DNA from: Geomicrobium sediminis
GTDB taxonomy: Bacteria > Bacillota > Bacilli > Bacillales > Marinococcaceae
Direction: 5' to 3'
DNA: 56,797 bases
Assembly (NCBI RefSeq): GCF_016908595.1
Contig: NZ_JAFBEC010000018.1
Span: 1 to 56,797 of the forward strand
In this document: piece by piece, positions 8,034-16,301 of the stretch
Layout: each line of letters starts with the position of its first letter
Position numbering within the stretch: position 1 is the stretch's first letter
Made by a program: the position numbers and the translations under genes
The notes under the pieces: generated by a model
What the model was told of the DNA's origin: nothing
Database searches by the model: none
The model's input: the letters and a program-made list of their open reading frames with translations, nothing else

Positions 8034-8750
8034 GTGAACATATTAATCGTCTATGCACACCCTGAACCGAAGTCGTTTAATGGTGCTTTAAAGGATGCGG
8101 CAGTCGAAGAACTACAATCGCAAGGTCACACGGTCCGTATATCGGATTTGTATCGGGCAAACTTCAAAGCGATTGCAGACCGTGGTGATTTTGACCAACA
8201 AAGCAATCCGGATTTTTTTAAATACCAAGCTGAACAAGCACATGCTTCTAAGGAACATGGATTCCATCCTGAAATCCAGGCTGAACTTGATCGCTTGTTT
8301 TGGGCGGACTTCGTGATCTTCCAATTCCCATTATGGTGGTACAGTGTACCTGCAATTCTAAAAGGGTGGTTCGATCGGGTGTTTGCTGCAGGAACCATTT
8401 ATGGTGGAGGGCTAGGTAGGTATAGTGAAGGAGCTTTACGTGGTCGTAAAGCGATGCTATCTGTTACGGTTGGTTCTGCTGAAAGTGGGTTTAGCCCAAC
8501 TGGAATTGATGGAGACATGACGACCATTCTTTATCACATTAACCACGGGATGCTTTACTTTAGTGGCATGCAGCCTGCTGAACCCTATATTACCTACCAG
8601 CCAGCTCGAGCGAGCGCCGATGAACGTAAAGCCATGTTGGCTAGTTTTAAACAACATATGAAAGCGATTGATGACATTCCATTAATCCAGTATCACCCGA
8701 ATGACCACTTTGATGAGAACCATCAACTAAAGCCCGAACATCGTATATAG
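8034..8750 (+). CDS. NAD(P)H quinone reductase / MdaB-type flavodoxin-like oxidoreductase
   Basis: 238 residues from GTG 8034, chosen because GGGGG at 8020-8024 is well spaced for it while the TTG at 8028 is too close. MNILIVYAHPEPKSFNGAL is the classic N-terminus of the NQO1/MdaB/KefF family. FQFPLWWYSVPAILKGWFD and VFAAGTIYGGGLGRY are the flavin and active-site loops. It would reduce quinones or other electrophiles with two electrons using FAD or FMN. It closes the three-gene operon 5789-8750, which ends at the hairpin 8757-8792. Confidence 0.9.
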   Translation: MNILIVYAHPEPKSFNGALKDAAVEELQSQGHTVRISDLYRANFKAIADRGDFDQQSNPDFFKYQAEQAHASKEHGFHPEIQAELDRLFWADFVIFQFPLWWYSVPAILKGWFDRVFAAGTIYGGGLGRYSEGALRGRKAMLSVTVGSAESGFSPTGIDGDMTTILYHINHGMLYFSGMQPAEPYITYQPARASADERKAMLASFKQHMKAIDDIPLIQYHPNDHFDENHQLKPEHRI

Positions 8751-8756
8751 AATGAT

Positions 8757-8792
8757 CAAAGCGACCCTGTTTTTAAGAGCAGGGTCGCTTTG
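8757..8792. terminator. Convergent bidirectional terminator
   Basis: CAAAGCGACCCTG (8757-8769) and CAGGGTCGCTTTG (8780-8792) form a perfect 13-bp stem between the convergent genes 8034-8750 and 8800-8931. Confidence 0.9.
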
Positions 8793-8799
8793 TAGTCGA

Positions 8800-8931
8800 T
8801 TACATTCCATTTCTAAAGAAAGGGGCAAACATCCTTGGCACGAACAGCAAAGCGTCAGCTAAGGCTCCAATCCAAGATGAGAGGAGCGTATCTCTGTTAC
8901 GCATTTGATTCCGTTCAACTTTCGCCGACAT
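8800..8931 (-). CDS. Small protein of 43 residues, unknown
   Basis: Start ATG 8931 is preceded on the minus strand by GGGGAGGTCAAT, a strong ribosome binding site, and the frame ends at TAA 8800-8802 right before a shared terminator. The product begins with a charged segment (MSAKVERNQMRNRDT) and ends in a hydrophobic/amphipathic one (WIGALADALLFVPRMFAPFF). A TATACT -10-like box sits about 30 bases upstream. Good start signals and terminator make it a real gene. I do not recognise the family. It may sit at the membrane. Confidence 0.65.
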   Translation of the reverse strand: MSAKVERNQMRNRDTLLSSWIGALADALLFVPRMFAPFFRNGM

Positions 8932-8985
8932 ATTGACCTCCCCAAGAGTTTACTAACTTTAGTATACCATGACTGAAAATTAATT

Positions 8986-9492
8986 CTACTCAACGTCTTC
9001 TTCAAGAATTTGCTGCGTGAACGCTTCCGCATCTTCGACCATAACCTCATCACCTAAATAATAGATTGAATAGAAATAATCACCGTGAGGAAAATGATGG
9101 GAAACGTTCTCATTGTCCTCTCCAAATTGAGTAGCTTCGACAGGATGTCCACCAATGGTTACTTCTTCTGAAAGTGTCGGAATCGTTGGCGACACATGAA
9201 TTTCAAGGTTAATTTCTAGCTCACCATCGTAACCTCCGTACACATATTCAAAATCCGCAAGTTCAGCAATCTCTAAATTCGGTTCAGACGATGCCCGGTG
9301 CCCGTAATTGACGATAAGCGAGTCTAACGACATTGACTCGTTTTCCCAAATTGATAAAATATCATAATTCGTATGTTCAGGAATGTTCACATTATACGAT
9401 GTTTCATTCACTTGTTGTTGTACTTCAGAAACATCACCATTAGAGCAAGCAACCATAAAAATGGCAAGCAAAGGAATAATCATAATTCGCAT
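8986..9492 (-). CDS. Lipoprotein of unknown function
   Basis: 168 residues from ATG 9492, chosen because AGGGGGAAG precedes it and because a lipoprotein signal starts exactly there: MRIMIIPLLAIFMVAC, with lipobox M-V-A-C. After lipidation of the Cys the acidic mature protein would be anchored outside the membrane. It has aromatic and Glu-rich stretches (NYDILSIWENESMSLDS, FEYVYGGYDGELEINLE, FPHGDYFYSIYYLGDE) that look like a small all-beta domain. No known domain was recognised. A gene running the other way (9632) lies upstream. Confidence 0.75.
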   Translation of the reverse strand: MRIMIIPLLAIFMVACSNGDVSEVQQQVNETSYNVNIPEHTNYDILSIWENESMSLDSLIVNYGHRASSEPNLEIAELADFEYVYGGYDGELEINLEIHVSPTIPTLSEEVTIGGHPVEATQFGEDNENVSHHFPHGDYFYSIYYLGDEVMVEDAEAFTQQILEEDVE

Positions 9493-9631
9493 TGTCTTCC
9501 CCCTTTGTAGGTCTTTACCCATTTTCAATATACTGGAAACTACTCTGCAATTTCCCGTTTACTTCTTCGAATTTCTATATTAAAGTTATTAAAGACACTT
9601 TATGTCTGTAATAAAAAAAGGATGATACATT

Positions 9632-10204
9632 ATGAATAACGAAAAGCACGTAAAGAAAATTCAAGCGTTAGAAAACGAGCATCGCCACACTCATTTTCCA
9701 GCTAGTACATTACTTAAATTACTACCAATAACAAATAATAGTACCATTCTGGATTTAGGTGCTGGTACGGGTTATGTCACACTACCCGCTGCAAAAGAAA
9801 CCTCAGGCAATGTTTATGCACTCGACCGTGATTTAAACATTCTAACCTACTTAGAGCAGTCAGTGGTTGAACAACAAGTCACGAATATCACTACGCTTGA
9901 AGCTGATTTCAAAGCCATCCCACTTCAAGATCAACATGTGGACATTGTCATTGCATCCATTTCGCTTCATGAAATCAAACCACTTTCAAGCGCGTTAGAC
10001 GAAGCATTTCGCGTACTAAAACGAGGTGGGATGATTCAAGTCATTGAAATTGAAGCCACAGAAAAGTCACGGGGGCCGAGAGTATCTTCTAAAGATATGT
10101 CGGCAGCACTTGAAGAAGCGGGCTTTGTGATTAGTCAAACTTTATTTCCAGATTTAACGATTGCAAACGAACCTGTCTATATTCACCTCGCTACCCGTCC
10201 ATAA
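9632..10204 (+). CDS. Class I SAM-dependent methyltransferase
   Basis: 190 residues. Motif I is ILDLGAGTGYVTLPAA (SAM-binding Gly-rich loop), then VYALDRD (acidic end of beta 2), LEADFKAIP, VDIVIASISLHEI and FRVLKRGGMIQVIE, as in the UbiE/Methyltransf_11 group. The family methylates small molecules or proteins, and the substrate cannot be deduced. AAAGGATG precedes ATG 9632. It is a single gene, convergent with two small membrane-protein genes. Confidence 0.88.
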   Translation: MNNEKHVKKIQALENEHRHTHFPASTLLKLLPITNNSTILDLGAGTGYVTLPAAKETSGNVYALDRDLNILTYLEQSVVEQQVTNITTLEADFKAIPLQDQHVDIVIASISLHEIKPLSSALDEAFRVLKRGGMIQVIEIEATEKSRGPRVSSKDMSAALEEAGFVISQTLFPDLTIANEPVYIHLATRP

Positions 10205-10207
10205 ATT

Positions 10208-10438
10208 TTACAAGGGCACTTGGTTTTGTTGTTTCAATTTCTCATGCTTTTCAAACATGAGAAACAAGAAGAGACTTACAACCATCAAGATCGTTGCACC
10301 ATTCACCATGTAATGAACAGCTGGTAACAACGCAACTCCCATCAATTGCACAAGTGAGACAATGAAGATAAACAAACCTAAAACTAAGACGAATAAACGC
10401 ATGACTTGTTTGAGTACGACCGTAGCTTTTAAGCTCAT
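10208..10438 (-). CDS. Small membrane protein
   Basis: 76 residues from ATG 10438, with GGGAGG seven bases upstream. Two membrane segments are visible (QVMRLFVLVLGLFIFIVSLV and MVNGATILMVVSLFLFLMF), with a charged C-tail EKHEKLKQQNQ. It follows another small membrane gene (10496-10681) after 57 bases, so the two are probably co-transcribed. No family recognised. Confidence 0.65.
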   Translation of the reverse strand: MSLKATVVLKQVMRLFVLVLGLFIFIVSLVQLMGVALLPAVHYMVNGATILMVVSLFLFLMFEKHEKLKQQNQVPL

Positions 10439-10495
10439 CTTCAAGCCTCCCGACAATATAAGTTTGTAGAGTCATTCGTTGGCGCGCCGATTTCT

Positions 10496-10681
10496 TCACC
10501 TAAGGCGCTCCACGATGGTTCGATACAATTGATAACATTTACGAAAAAGGTTGTCATAAAACGTACCTAAGGTTCGATCCACAACAACGCGCACTCCTGC
10601 AAAAAACAGTGCAATCACAGCGATTATAAGCATAAGTGCAACGCCCGCTTGAATGCCAGACAACACAACCACCCATTCCAA
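10496..10681 (-). CDS. Small single-pass membrane protein
   Basis: 61 residues. A long hydrophobic helix at residues 12-35 (GVALMLIIAVIALFFAGVRV) is followed by a basic/aromatic amphipathic tail (RTLGTFYDNLFRKCYQLYRT). The ribosome binding site is weak (GATTGGA just before ATG 10681). It precedes the 76-residue membrane protein at 10208-10438, and both may act together. No family recognised. Confidence 0.5.
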   Translation of the reverse strand: MEWVVVLSGIQAGVALMLIIAVIALFFAGVRVVVDRTLGTFYDNLFRKCYQLYRTIVERLR

Positions 10682-10754
10682 TCAGAGTAAACGTAATGTA
10701 ACACGAACAAGCGGAATTTTCAAATCAGTCAGATAAAATCTTTCGCCAAAACGA

Positions 10755-10795
10755 GCTCCAAAAAAAGACAGCACCCTTATTAAGGGACTGTCTCT
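10755..10795 (-). terminator. Terminator of the ssu operon
   Basis: On the minus strand AGACAG..CCTT/AAGG..CTGTCT (10766-10793) forms an interrupted stem followed by a run of seven or more T (plus-strand A-run before 10767), just after the last operon gene. Confidence 0.75.
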
Positions 10796-10807
10796 CAACA
10801 TTGCGCT

Positions 10808-12127
10808 CTAGGCATTAACAACAACCGATGGTTTCGGCTTTTCTAAACCTAGGTGGTCGCGAAGGGTTGTTCCTTCGTATTCTTCTCTGAAAATGCCGCG
10901 TTTTTGAAGCTCTGGCACGACGAGATCTACGAAGCTTGAAAGCCCGTCTGGATAGTTACCTGGGCAAAGGTTGAACCCGTCACAGCCCCCTTCTTTGAAC
11001 CAACGCTCAAGATCGTCAGCAACTTGTTCAGGATTTCCGATTAAAATGCGATGTCCTCTTGAACCAGCAACATGCTTGTAAAGTTGGCGAACACTCATGT
11101 TTTCACGCTTAGCGAGATCGAGGATGAGTTGGCGACGACTTTGGTTGCCGTTGGATTCAGGCAAGTCTTCTGGCAACGGCGAATCCAAATCATAATTTGT
11201 AAAATCAAAGCCACCCATATACTCAGATAACAACTCTAATCCTACTTCTGGGACGATGAGTTCTTGTAATTCATCGTACTTCGCTTGTGCTTCTTCTTTT
11301 GTCTTTGCTACGTAAATTGACACACCTGGTAAGACTTTCACTTCGTCTGGATTGCGCCCATTTTCTTTTGCGAGCTTCTTCACTTCATCGTAGAAACGCT
11401 GTCCTTCTTCTAACGTCAATTGGGCCGTGAAAATCACTTCAGCATGCTTAGCTGCGAATGCCTTACCTTGCGGTGAAGACCCTGCTTGAATAATTACGGG
11501 TTCACCTTGCGGAGAGCTTGAAGCATTTACGGGACCTTTGACGTTAAAATAATGACCGTCATGGTTTGTTTCATGTAGGCGCTCTGAATCGAAGTAGGTG
11601 CCTGCTTCCTTATCACGAATGAGCGAGCCTTCTTCCCAACTTCCCCAAAGCTTCTTCACAACATCAAGAAATTCATCGGCGCGCGTGTAACGCTCATTAT
11701 GTTCCATATGAATGTTCTGACTGAAGTTCGCTGCTTCACCCGTATAATACGACGTCACGACGTTCCAACCTGTACGTCCACGGTTTAGATGATCAAGCGA
11801 AAGAAACTTTCTCGCGATATGAAAGGGCTCGTTATACGTCGTTGTGGCTGTTGCGGCCAGACCGATCTTCGATGTCATGGCACTCAACGCCCCGAGTAAC
11901 GTGAACGGTTCAAAGCGTACTAACTCTGACGGATGTGATAAGTGATTAAATGATAATCCGTCTGATACGAAGAGCATATCAAGTTTCCCCTGCTCAGCAA
12001 TTTGAGCAACATCGCGGTAAAAATCAAGGTTTTCAGGACTATCTGCTGGTGTGTTCGGTTGTCTCCATGAAGCGATATGATGACCAAATCCCATCAAAAA
12101 AACACCGATGTTCATTTTACGATCCAT
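10808..12127 (-). CDS. FMN-dependent monooxygenase, NtaA/SnaA/DszA type
   Basis: 439 residues, the usual length of this luciferase-superfamily branch (nitrilotriacetate, dibenzothiophene sulfone and pristinamycin monooxygenases). Family motifs are FLMGFGHHIASWR near the start, DHLNRGRTGWNVVTSY, RADEFLDVVKKLWGSWEE, IIQAGSSPQGKAFAAKHAEV and ILIGNPEQVADDLERW. It oxidises its substrate with FMNH2 and O2. As last gene of the ssu operon it likely widens the range of organosulfur compounds used as sulfur source (sulfone- or thioether-type substrates), next to SsuD. Start is ATG 12127 after AGGTAGGA. No FMN reductase gene lies in the operon, so FMNH2 must come from elsewhere. Confidence 0.88.
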   Translation of the reverse strand: MDRKMNIGVFLMGFGHHIASWRQPNTPADSPENLDFYRDVAQIAEQGKLDMLFVSDGLSFNHLSHPSELVRFEPFTLLGALSAMTSKIGLAATATTTYNEPFHIARKFLSLDHLNRGRTGWNVVTSYYTGEAANFSQNIHMEHNERYTRADEFLDVVKKLWGSWEEGSLIRDKEAGTYFDSERLHETNHDGHYFNVKGPVNASSSPQGEPVIIQAGSSPQGKAFAAKHAEVIFTAQLTLEEGQRFYDEVKKLAKENGRNPDEVKVLPGVSIYVAKTKEEAQAKYDELQELIVPEVGLELLSEYMGGFDFTNYDLDSPLPEDLPESNGNQSRRQLILDLAKRENMSVRQLYKHVAGSRGHRILIGNPEQVADDLERWFKEGGCDGFNLCPGNYPDGLSSFVDLVVPELQKRGIFREEYEGTTLRDHLGLEKPKPSVVVNA

Positions 12128-12152
12128 AGTACAAGTTCCTACCTTTCAGAAG

Positions 12153-12956
12153 TTAAGAGTTTCGTAAGTTTTGATAGGTTGGGTGCCAATTAAGAAGGCG
12201 TTTCTCCAATAGCTTCGCCAAAGTGTCTGCGATTTTTCCTAATACCGAATAAAGTAAAATCGCGAGAATGATGACATCAATCTGCATGAATTCTCTTGCA
12301 TTCATCGACATATAACCGATACCAGATGTCGCAGCAATCGTTTCTGCCACAATTAATGTGACCCACATCACACCGAGTGCATAACGGACGCCAACGAGAA
12401 TGGATGGCATTGCGCCTGGCAAGATCACCTTCGTAAATAAATGCCATTTCGAAATACCATAAATACGGCTCATTTCAAGTAACCCGCGATCAACAGAACG
12501 GATTCCGTGGAATGTATTAATATAGACCGGGAACATAACCCCTGCCGTCACGAGAAAGATCTTCGCCGTCTCTCCAACTCCAAACCAGATAATAACGAGC
12601 GGAATCATCGCGAGAATTGGAATGTTACGGAACATTTGAATCGTCGTATCGGTATACCGCTCCGATGAGTTTGACATTCCGTTTAACACTCCGAGGATAA
12701 AGCCTAGTCCCCCACCGATTAAGAACCCTACTGCTGCCCGGAAGAAGCTAACACCGATGTGTTCAAAAATCTCCCCACTTACGGTATACGTGATTGCCGT
12801 TGTAAGCACTTCATAAGGGCTTGCAATTAACTGCATCGCTCCAGTAGAAACAGAAACTTGCCAAACAACGAGTAAAACGATGGGCAGAACCCAAGGGGCA
12901 ATGGAGCTTTTATACACATGCTTAAGACCGTGATTACTAATTGCTTTATTCGTCAT
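12153..12956 (-). CDS. ssuC: Aliphatic sulfonate ABC transporter permease
   Basis: 267 residues with about six membrane helices and the binding-protein-dependent permease (BPD_transp_1) core. The EAA-type loop lies around GISKWHLFTKVILPGAMPSI, followed by LVGVRYALGVMWVTLIVAE, which is characteristic of the SsuC/TauC/NitT group. It would form a homodimer in the cytoplasmic membrane with SsuB and receive substrate from SsuA. Its start overlaps the end of the binding-protein gene by 11 bases, a sign of translational coupling. Substrate class is inferred from the adjacent SsuD gene. Confidence 0.9.
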   Translation of the reverse strand: MTNKAISNHGLKHVYKSSIAPWVLPIVLLVVWQVSVSTGAMQLIASPYEVLTTAITYTVSGEIFEHIGVSFFRAAVGFLIGGGLGFILGVLNGMSNSSERYTDTTIQMFRNIPILAMIPLVIIWFGVGETAKIFLVTAGVMFPVYINTFHGIRSVDRGLLEMSRIYGISKWHLFTKVILPGAMPSILVGVRYALGVMWVTLIVAETIAATSGIGYMSMNAREFMQIDVIILAILLYSVLGKIADTLAKLLEKRLLNWHPTYQNLRNS

Positions 12957-13920
12957 TTGACAGCTCCTTCCCTTCTACAATATAAGAATCCATTTCTAAA
13001 GGATCATCAATAAATCCTAATTCTAGTAAATCATCGGCTTGTTGCTGTAAATCTTCTTCCACACCCGGCCCATTGTAATCAGCAATGTTAATGCCACGAT
13101 CTAATATCCGGTGCCACGTCTCCTCAGACAGCCCCGTTTCCTCAAACAGTAACGGTGTTGCAATGGAAGGATCATCTTCAACTTCTTCACCGATTCGAAT
13201 GACCGCATCGACATATACTTCCAACGCTTCTGGATGATCCGTTAAAAATGCTTCATTCGTAAAATAAAACGAGCGATACGCAACGACATCTTCTGACGTT
13301 GAGATCACTTCGTGTCCCCGTTCTTCACCTGCTGCTAAATACGGATCCCAAACGACCCAAGCATCAATTTCTCCTCGTTCCATCGCTAGAATTGCGTCTG
13401 GAGGATCAAGATAAACAGGTCTCACATTCTCTAAATCAAGTCCTTCTTTTTCAAGCGTTTTTAGTGTTAAATAATGGGCAATCGATGCCCGATTAAAAGC
13501 AATTCGTTTTCCTTCAAGGTCACCAATGTCCTCAATATCCGTATCCCTTTGCACTAAAATGCCTTGACTATGTGGCGCTGATTCGGTTGAGGCAATATAT
13601 CGGATCGGATGATTGTTCGCAATCGCATAAAGGGAAGGTATGTCGCCCGCATTTGCAATGTCCACGCTTTCTGTTCCGAGTGCCTCAAGTGTGGAGCTAC
13701 CTGTGTTGAATTCTGCCCAGTCCACTGAGTAACCAAGCGCCTCCAGATCAGCGTGAAATTGTTCATCTTCACGTAACATGAGCGTAATCGCGTTTTTTTG
13801 ATACCCGATTGTGAATTCATTCATTTCTTGCGAATGCGTCGTGGCTTCATGGCTACATGCAAAAAGCACACCTACTGACGTAATCATCCCCAATAAAGCA
13901 CCTGTTGCTTTTCGCATCAT
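12946..13920 (-). CDS. ssuA: Aliphatic sulfonate ABC transporter substrate-binding lipoprotein
   Basis: 324 residues. The N-terminus is a lipoprotein signal MMRKATGALLGMITSVGVLF with Cys in lipobox L-F-A-C. The mature protein has the two-lobe NMT1/SsuA fold: FTIGYQKNAITLMLRED at the start, SVDIANAGDIPSLYAIAN and RYIASTESAPHSQGILV in lobe one, and GEIDAWVVWDPYLAAGE as the typical hinge-region motif. It captures sulfonates outside the membrane for SsuC/SsuB. It lies between ssuD and ssuC, an order common in Bacillus. The exact sulfonate is not predictable. Confidence 0.9.
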   Translation of the reverse strand: MMRKATGALLGMITSVGVLFACSHEATTHSQEMNEFTIGYQKNAITLMLREDEQFHADLEALGYSVDWAEFNTGSSTLEALGTESVDIANAGDIPSLYAIANNHPIRYIASTESAPHSQGILVQRDTDIEDIGDLEGKRIAFNRASIAHYLTLKTLEKEGLDLENVRPVYLDPPDAILAMERGEIDAWVVWDPYLAAGEERGHEVISTSEDVVAYRSFYFTNEAFLTDHPEALEVYVDAVIRIGEEVEDDPSIATPLLFEETGLSEETWHRILDRGINIADYNGPGVEEDLQQQADDLLELGFIDDPLEMDSYIVEGKELSNDE

Positions 13921-13948
13921 CTCATCCTCTCCGACCCTACCTTAGTCT

Positions 13949-15049
13949 CTATACAGGTTTTTTTAGTTGCTCTCGTACGAGAGGCAGAACTTCCCTGCCG
14001 ATTTGTTCAATCACTTCCAAGTGAGGGAATCCACGCAGCAACACTTTATCGAACCCTAATTCAACATACTCGACAATTCGTGCTGCCACTTGTTCTGGTG
14101 TTCCAACGAGAGCAATGGAGTTCCCCGATAACACTTGCGTGAGCCCGGCCCAAAGGTTTGGAGCGAGTAGGAAGTTGCTCTCCCTGCTGTTCTCCATTAA
14201 ATCGTGAAGCCGACGTACCCCTTCAGAATCACCTTTCTTGCGATCCGTTTGTTTTTGTTCCAACGCTTCTGGCGAAAGATCTTTAATTAACTGTTCCGCA
14301 TTTTCAAATGCCTGTTCTTCTATTTCACCTAGAATTACTTGGAATGAAACGCTATACGAAAGCTCTCGATTTTCCTTTGCTGCCCTTGACTTCACATCAG
14401 TAATCGTCTCTCTCGTATTATCAAGCGTTTCGCCCCACGTCATATAAACATCCGCTTGTTTGGCGGCGACATTTCTTCCTGTTTCCGATGCACCACCAAA
14501 GTAAATCTCTGGAGCTTTAGTCTGCGCAAGTTCTGGAAAAAGAGAGGCATTGTTCAATTCGTAAAATTCACCGCTATGCGTCACATTCTCTTCTGTGAAA
14601 AGGCGTTTTAATACGTGAATGTATTCTTCGGTACGACGATAGCGAACGTCGTGCGGCTGGAAATCACCGTAAGCAGCAAGCTCTGTTGGTGAGCCTCCGG
14701 TCACGATATTCACGAGCGCACGACCACCAGACCAGTTATCAACCGTTGCAAATTGTTTCGCAAACGTAAACGGCGACATTACACCCGGTCTTGCTGCGAA
14801 AAGGAACTTCAATGACTCTGTTTGAGTACTCAAGCTCGCAGCAACCGCAAGGGAGTCTAAGCAACCTGCGCCAGTAGGCAAGAGTAGTGAAGAAAATCCA
14901 CCGCGTTCCGCTGCTAACGCAATATCTCGAATGTATTCAAAGGTCGGTTCCCGTTCGGTCTTCCCTTTTCCATTCGTCCAACCGGCATTTCCTGTTGCGA
15001 TGACTCGCCCATCACCGGAAGTAGGTGCCATCGTTATAAATTCAACCAT
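13949..15049 (-). CDS. ssuD: FMNH2-dependent alkanesulfonate monooxygenase
   Basis: 366 residues, close to the roughly 375 of characterised SsuD. It begins VEFITMAPTSGDGRVIATG and shows DIALAAERGGFSSLLLPTG, LKFLFAARPGVMSPFTFAKQ, GGRALVNIVTGGSPTELAAY and IYFGGASETGRNVAAKQADV, all diagnostic of the LLM alkanesulfonate group. The enzyme cleaves the C-S bond of alkanesulfonates to an aldehyde and sulfite using O2 and FMNH2, supplying sulfur for cysteine synthesis. It starts at ATG 15049 after AAAGGAGGAA. The operon lacks ssuE, so reductases such as those at 2545 or elsewhere must supply FMNH2. Confidence 0.93.
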   Translation of the reverse strand: MVEFITMAPTSGDGRVIATGNAGWTNGKGKTEREPTFEYIRDIALAAERGGFSSLLLPTGAGCLDSLAVAASLSTQTESLKFLFAARPGVMSPFTFAKQFATVDNWSGGRALVNIVTGGSPTELAAYGDFQPHDVRYRRTEEYIHVLKRLFTEENVTHSGEFYELNNASLFPELAQTKAPEIYFGGASETGRNVAAKQADVYMTWGETLDNTRETITDVKSRAAKENRELSYSVSFQVILGEIEEQAFENAEQLIKDLSPEALEQKQTDRKKGDSEGVRRLHDLMENSRESNFLLAPNLWAGLTQVLSGNSIALVGTPEQVAARIVEYVELGFDKVLLRGFPHLEVIEQIGREVLPLVREQLKKPV

Positions 15050-15070
15050 GTTATTTCCTCCTTTGTTGCC

Positions 15071-15838
15071 TTACGATTGCATTGCAAACGTCTGCTGTTT
15101 GTGACTTTCTTCTAATAATTCTGCATATAGTTCACGTTCAATTTCTTTAAATACTGGATGACTACGCTCCCGGGGTCTCGGTAAGGGTACGTCTCGATCA
15201 TAAGAAATCGTCCCTTCTGAAATGACGATAATTCGATCCGCGAGCATAATAGCTTCACTCACATCATGTGTCACGAGTAAGGCTGTGAATTGATTGCGTT
15301 TCCAGATCTCCTCAATGAGACCTTGCATCTCAATACGCGTTAACGCATCAAGGGCACCGAGTGGTTCATCAAACAGCAATAATCTTGGGTTGGCTGCAAG
15401 TGCTCTCGCTAGTGCTACTCGTTGCTTTTGACCACCAGACAAAAGAGAAGGCCATTTAGAAGCATGGTCTTCGAGACCAACCTCTTGAAGTAATTGTTTG
15501 GCACCTGTTTGCCAATCGTTTTGGAGTTGTAGACCGAAACCAACATTTGTGAGGACATCTTGCCATGGAAGTAGACGATCTTCTTGGAACATCACTCGCG
15601 CATCATCATTTTCCTTAGATAAAGGCGCATCATTTTGATAAATCGTGCCTTCCGTTTTTTCTTCAAGTCCTGCAATTAATCGAAGTAGCGTACTTTTCCC
15701 ACACCCACTTTTCCCGACAACTGCGACAAACTCCCCAGCGTCAACTTGCAAATCAATTCCTTTAATGACTTCCGTGCTGCCGAACTTCTTTTTCATATTT
15801 TCAATGCGTAATTGCACGCCATTTTGTTGGTTGGTCAT
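15071..15838 (-). CDS. ssuB: Aliphatic sulfonate ABC transporter ATP-binding protein
   Basis: 255 residues from ATG 15838, chosen over ATG 15844 because AAGGAG is then seven bases away. Walker A is GKSGCGKSTLLRLI, followed by the Q-loop MFQEDRLLPW, ABC signature LLSGGQKQRVALARAL, Walker B LLLFDEPLGALDALT and H-loop LLVTHDVSEA. The DRLLPW following the Q-loop is typical of the SsuB/TauB/NitT importers. It energises the SsuC permease from the cytosolic side. It is second in the operon, 16 bases after the small leading gene. Confidence 0.93.
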   Translation of the reverse strand: MTNQQNGVQLRIENMKKKFGSTEVIKGIDLQVDAGEFVAVVGKSGCGKSTLLRLIAGLEEKTEGTIYQNDAPLSKENDDARVMFQEDRLLPWQDVLTNVGFGLQLQNDWQTGAKQLLQEVGLEDHASKWPSLLSGGQKQRVALARALAANPRLLLFDEPLGALDALTRIEMQGLIEEIWKRNQFTALLVTHDVSEAIMLADRIIVISEGTISYDRDVPLPRPRERSHPVFKEIERELYAELLEESHKQQTFAMQS

Positions 15839-15853
15839 CTTCATTCTCCTTTC

Positions 15854-16201
15854 TTAGCTAGGGACGATCTCTTTTTGCGGAAGCTCCGTGCTAAATTGAT
15901 ACGATGACTCTAAAAATTGCTGAAACAACGTGCCCGGATTTAATTGGACAAACTGAAGGTCTTGTTCTTTCGCTTTATCATAAGAACGCTCACAAAACGT
16001 ATTAGGTGGAGCTAAAAAGACAGTGACGTTGAAGTTGTTCACGAACTTTAATACCTCTCCACGTCGTCCTTCCTCTACAGATAATGCAGGGTTACGATGA
16101 TCTTCAAACCCGTTTGTTTCCGTGTTATAAATTCGAACCCAATCGCCTTCAACAATTGGAACAATTTCTTCTCCCTTAAGTGCTGCAGCAAGAATCGTCA
16201 T
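15854..16201 (-). CDS. Small NifX/AnfO-like protein at the head of the ssu operon
   Basis: 115 residues from ATG 16201, set by AGGTGG seven bases upstream. The pattern is an opening beta strand (TILAAALKGEEIVPIVEG), WVRIYNTETNGFEDHRNPA, a conserved-looking EEGRRGEVLKFVNNFNVTVF, then a Cys in NTFCERSYDKAKE and LQFVQLNPGTLF. It recalls the small alpha/beta domain of NifX/NifB or AnfO-type nitrogenase-cofactor proteins, with their YDTET..NP..GR.G pattern. No nitrogenase genes are present. As first gene of an operon for organosulfur use it may bind a sulfur or metal species or act as accessory to the monooxygenases. The fold assignment is my own reading and uncertain. Confidence 0.55.
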   Translation of the reverse strand: MTILAAALKGEEIVPIVEGDWVRIYNTETNGFEDHRNPALSVEEGRRGEVLKFVNNFNVTVFLAPPNTFCERSYDKAKEQDLQFVQLNPGTLFQQFLESSYQFSTELPQKEIVPS

Positions 16202-16301
16202 TCTAAGTCCACCTTTCATATAATTCTTATTAAATTGATCTGTTTTATTGAATATACGTCAATAGTGCTGTACAATCAATTTCAAATAAGTAAACTCGGA
16301 A

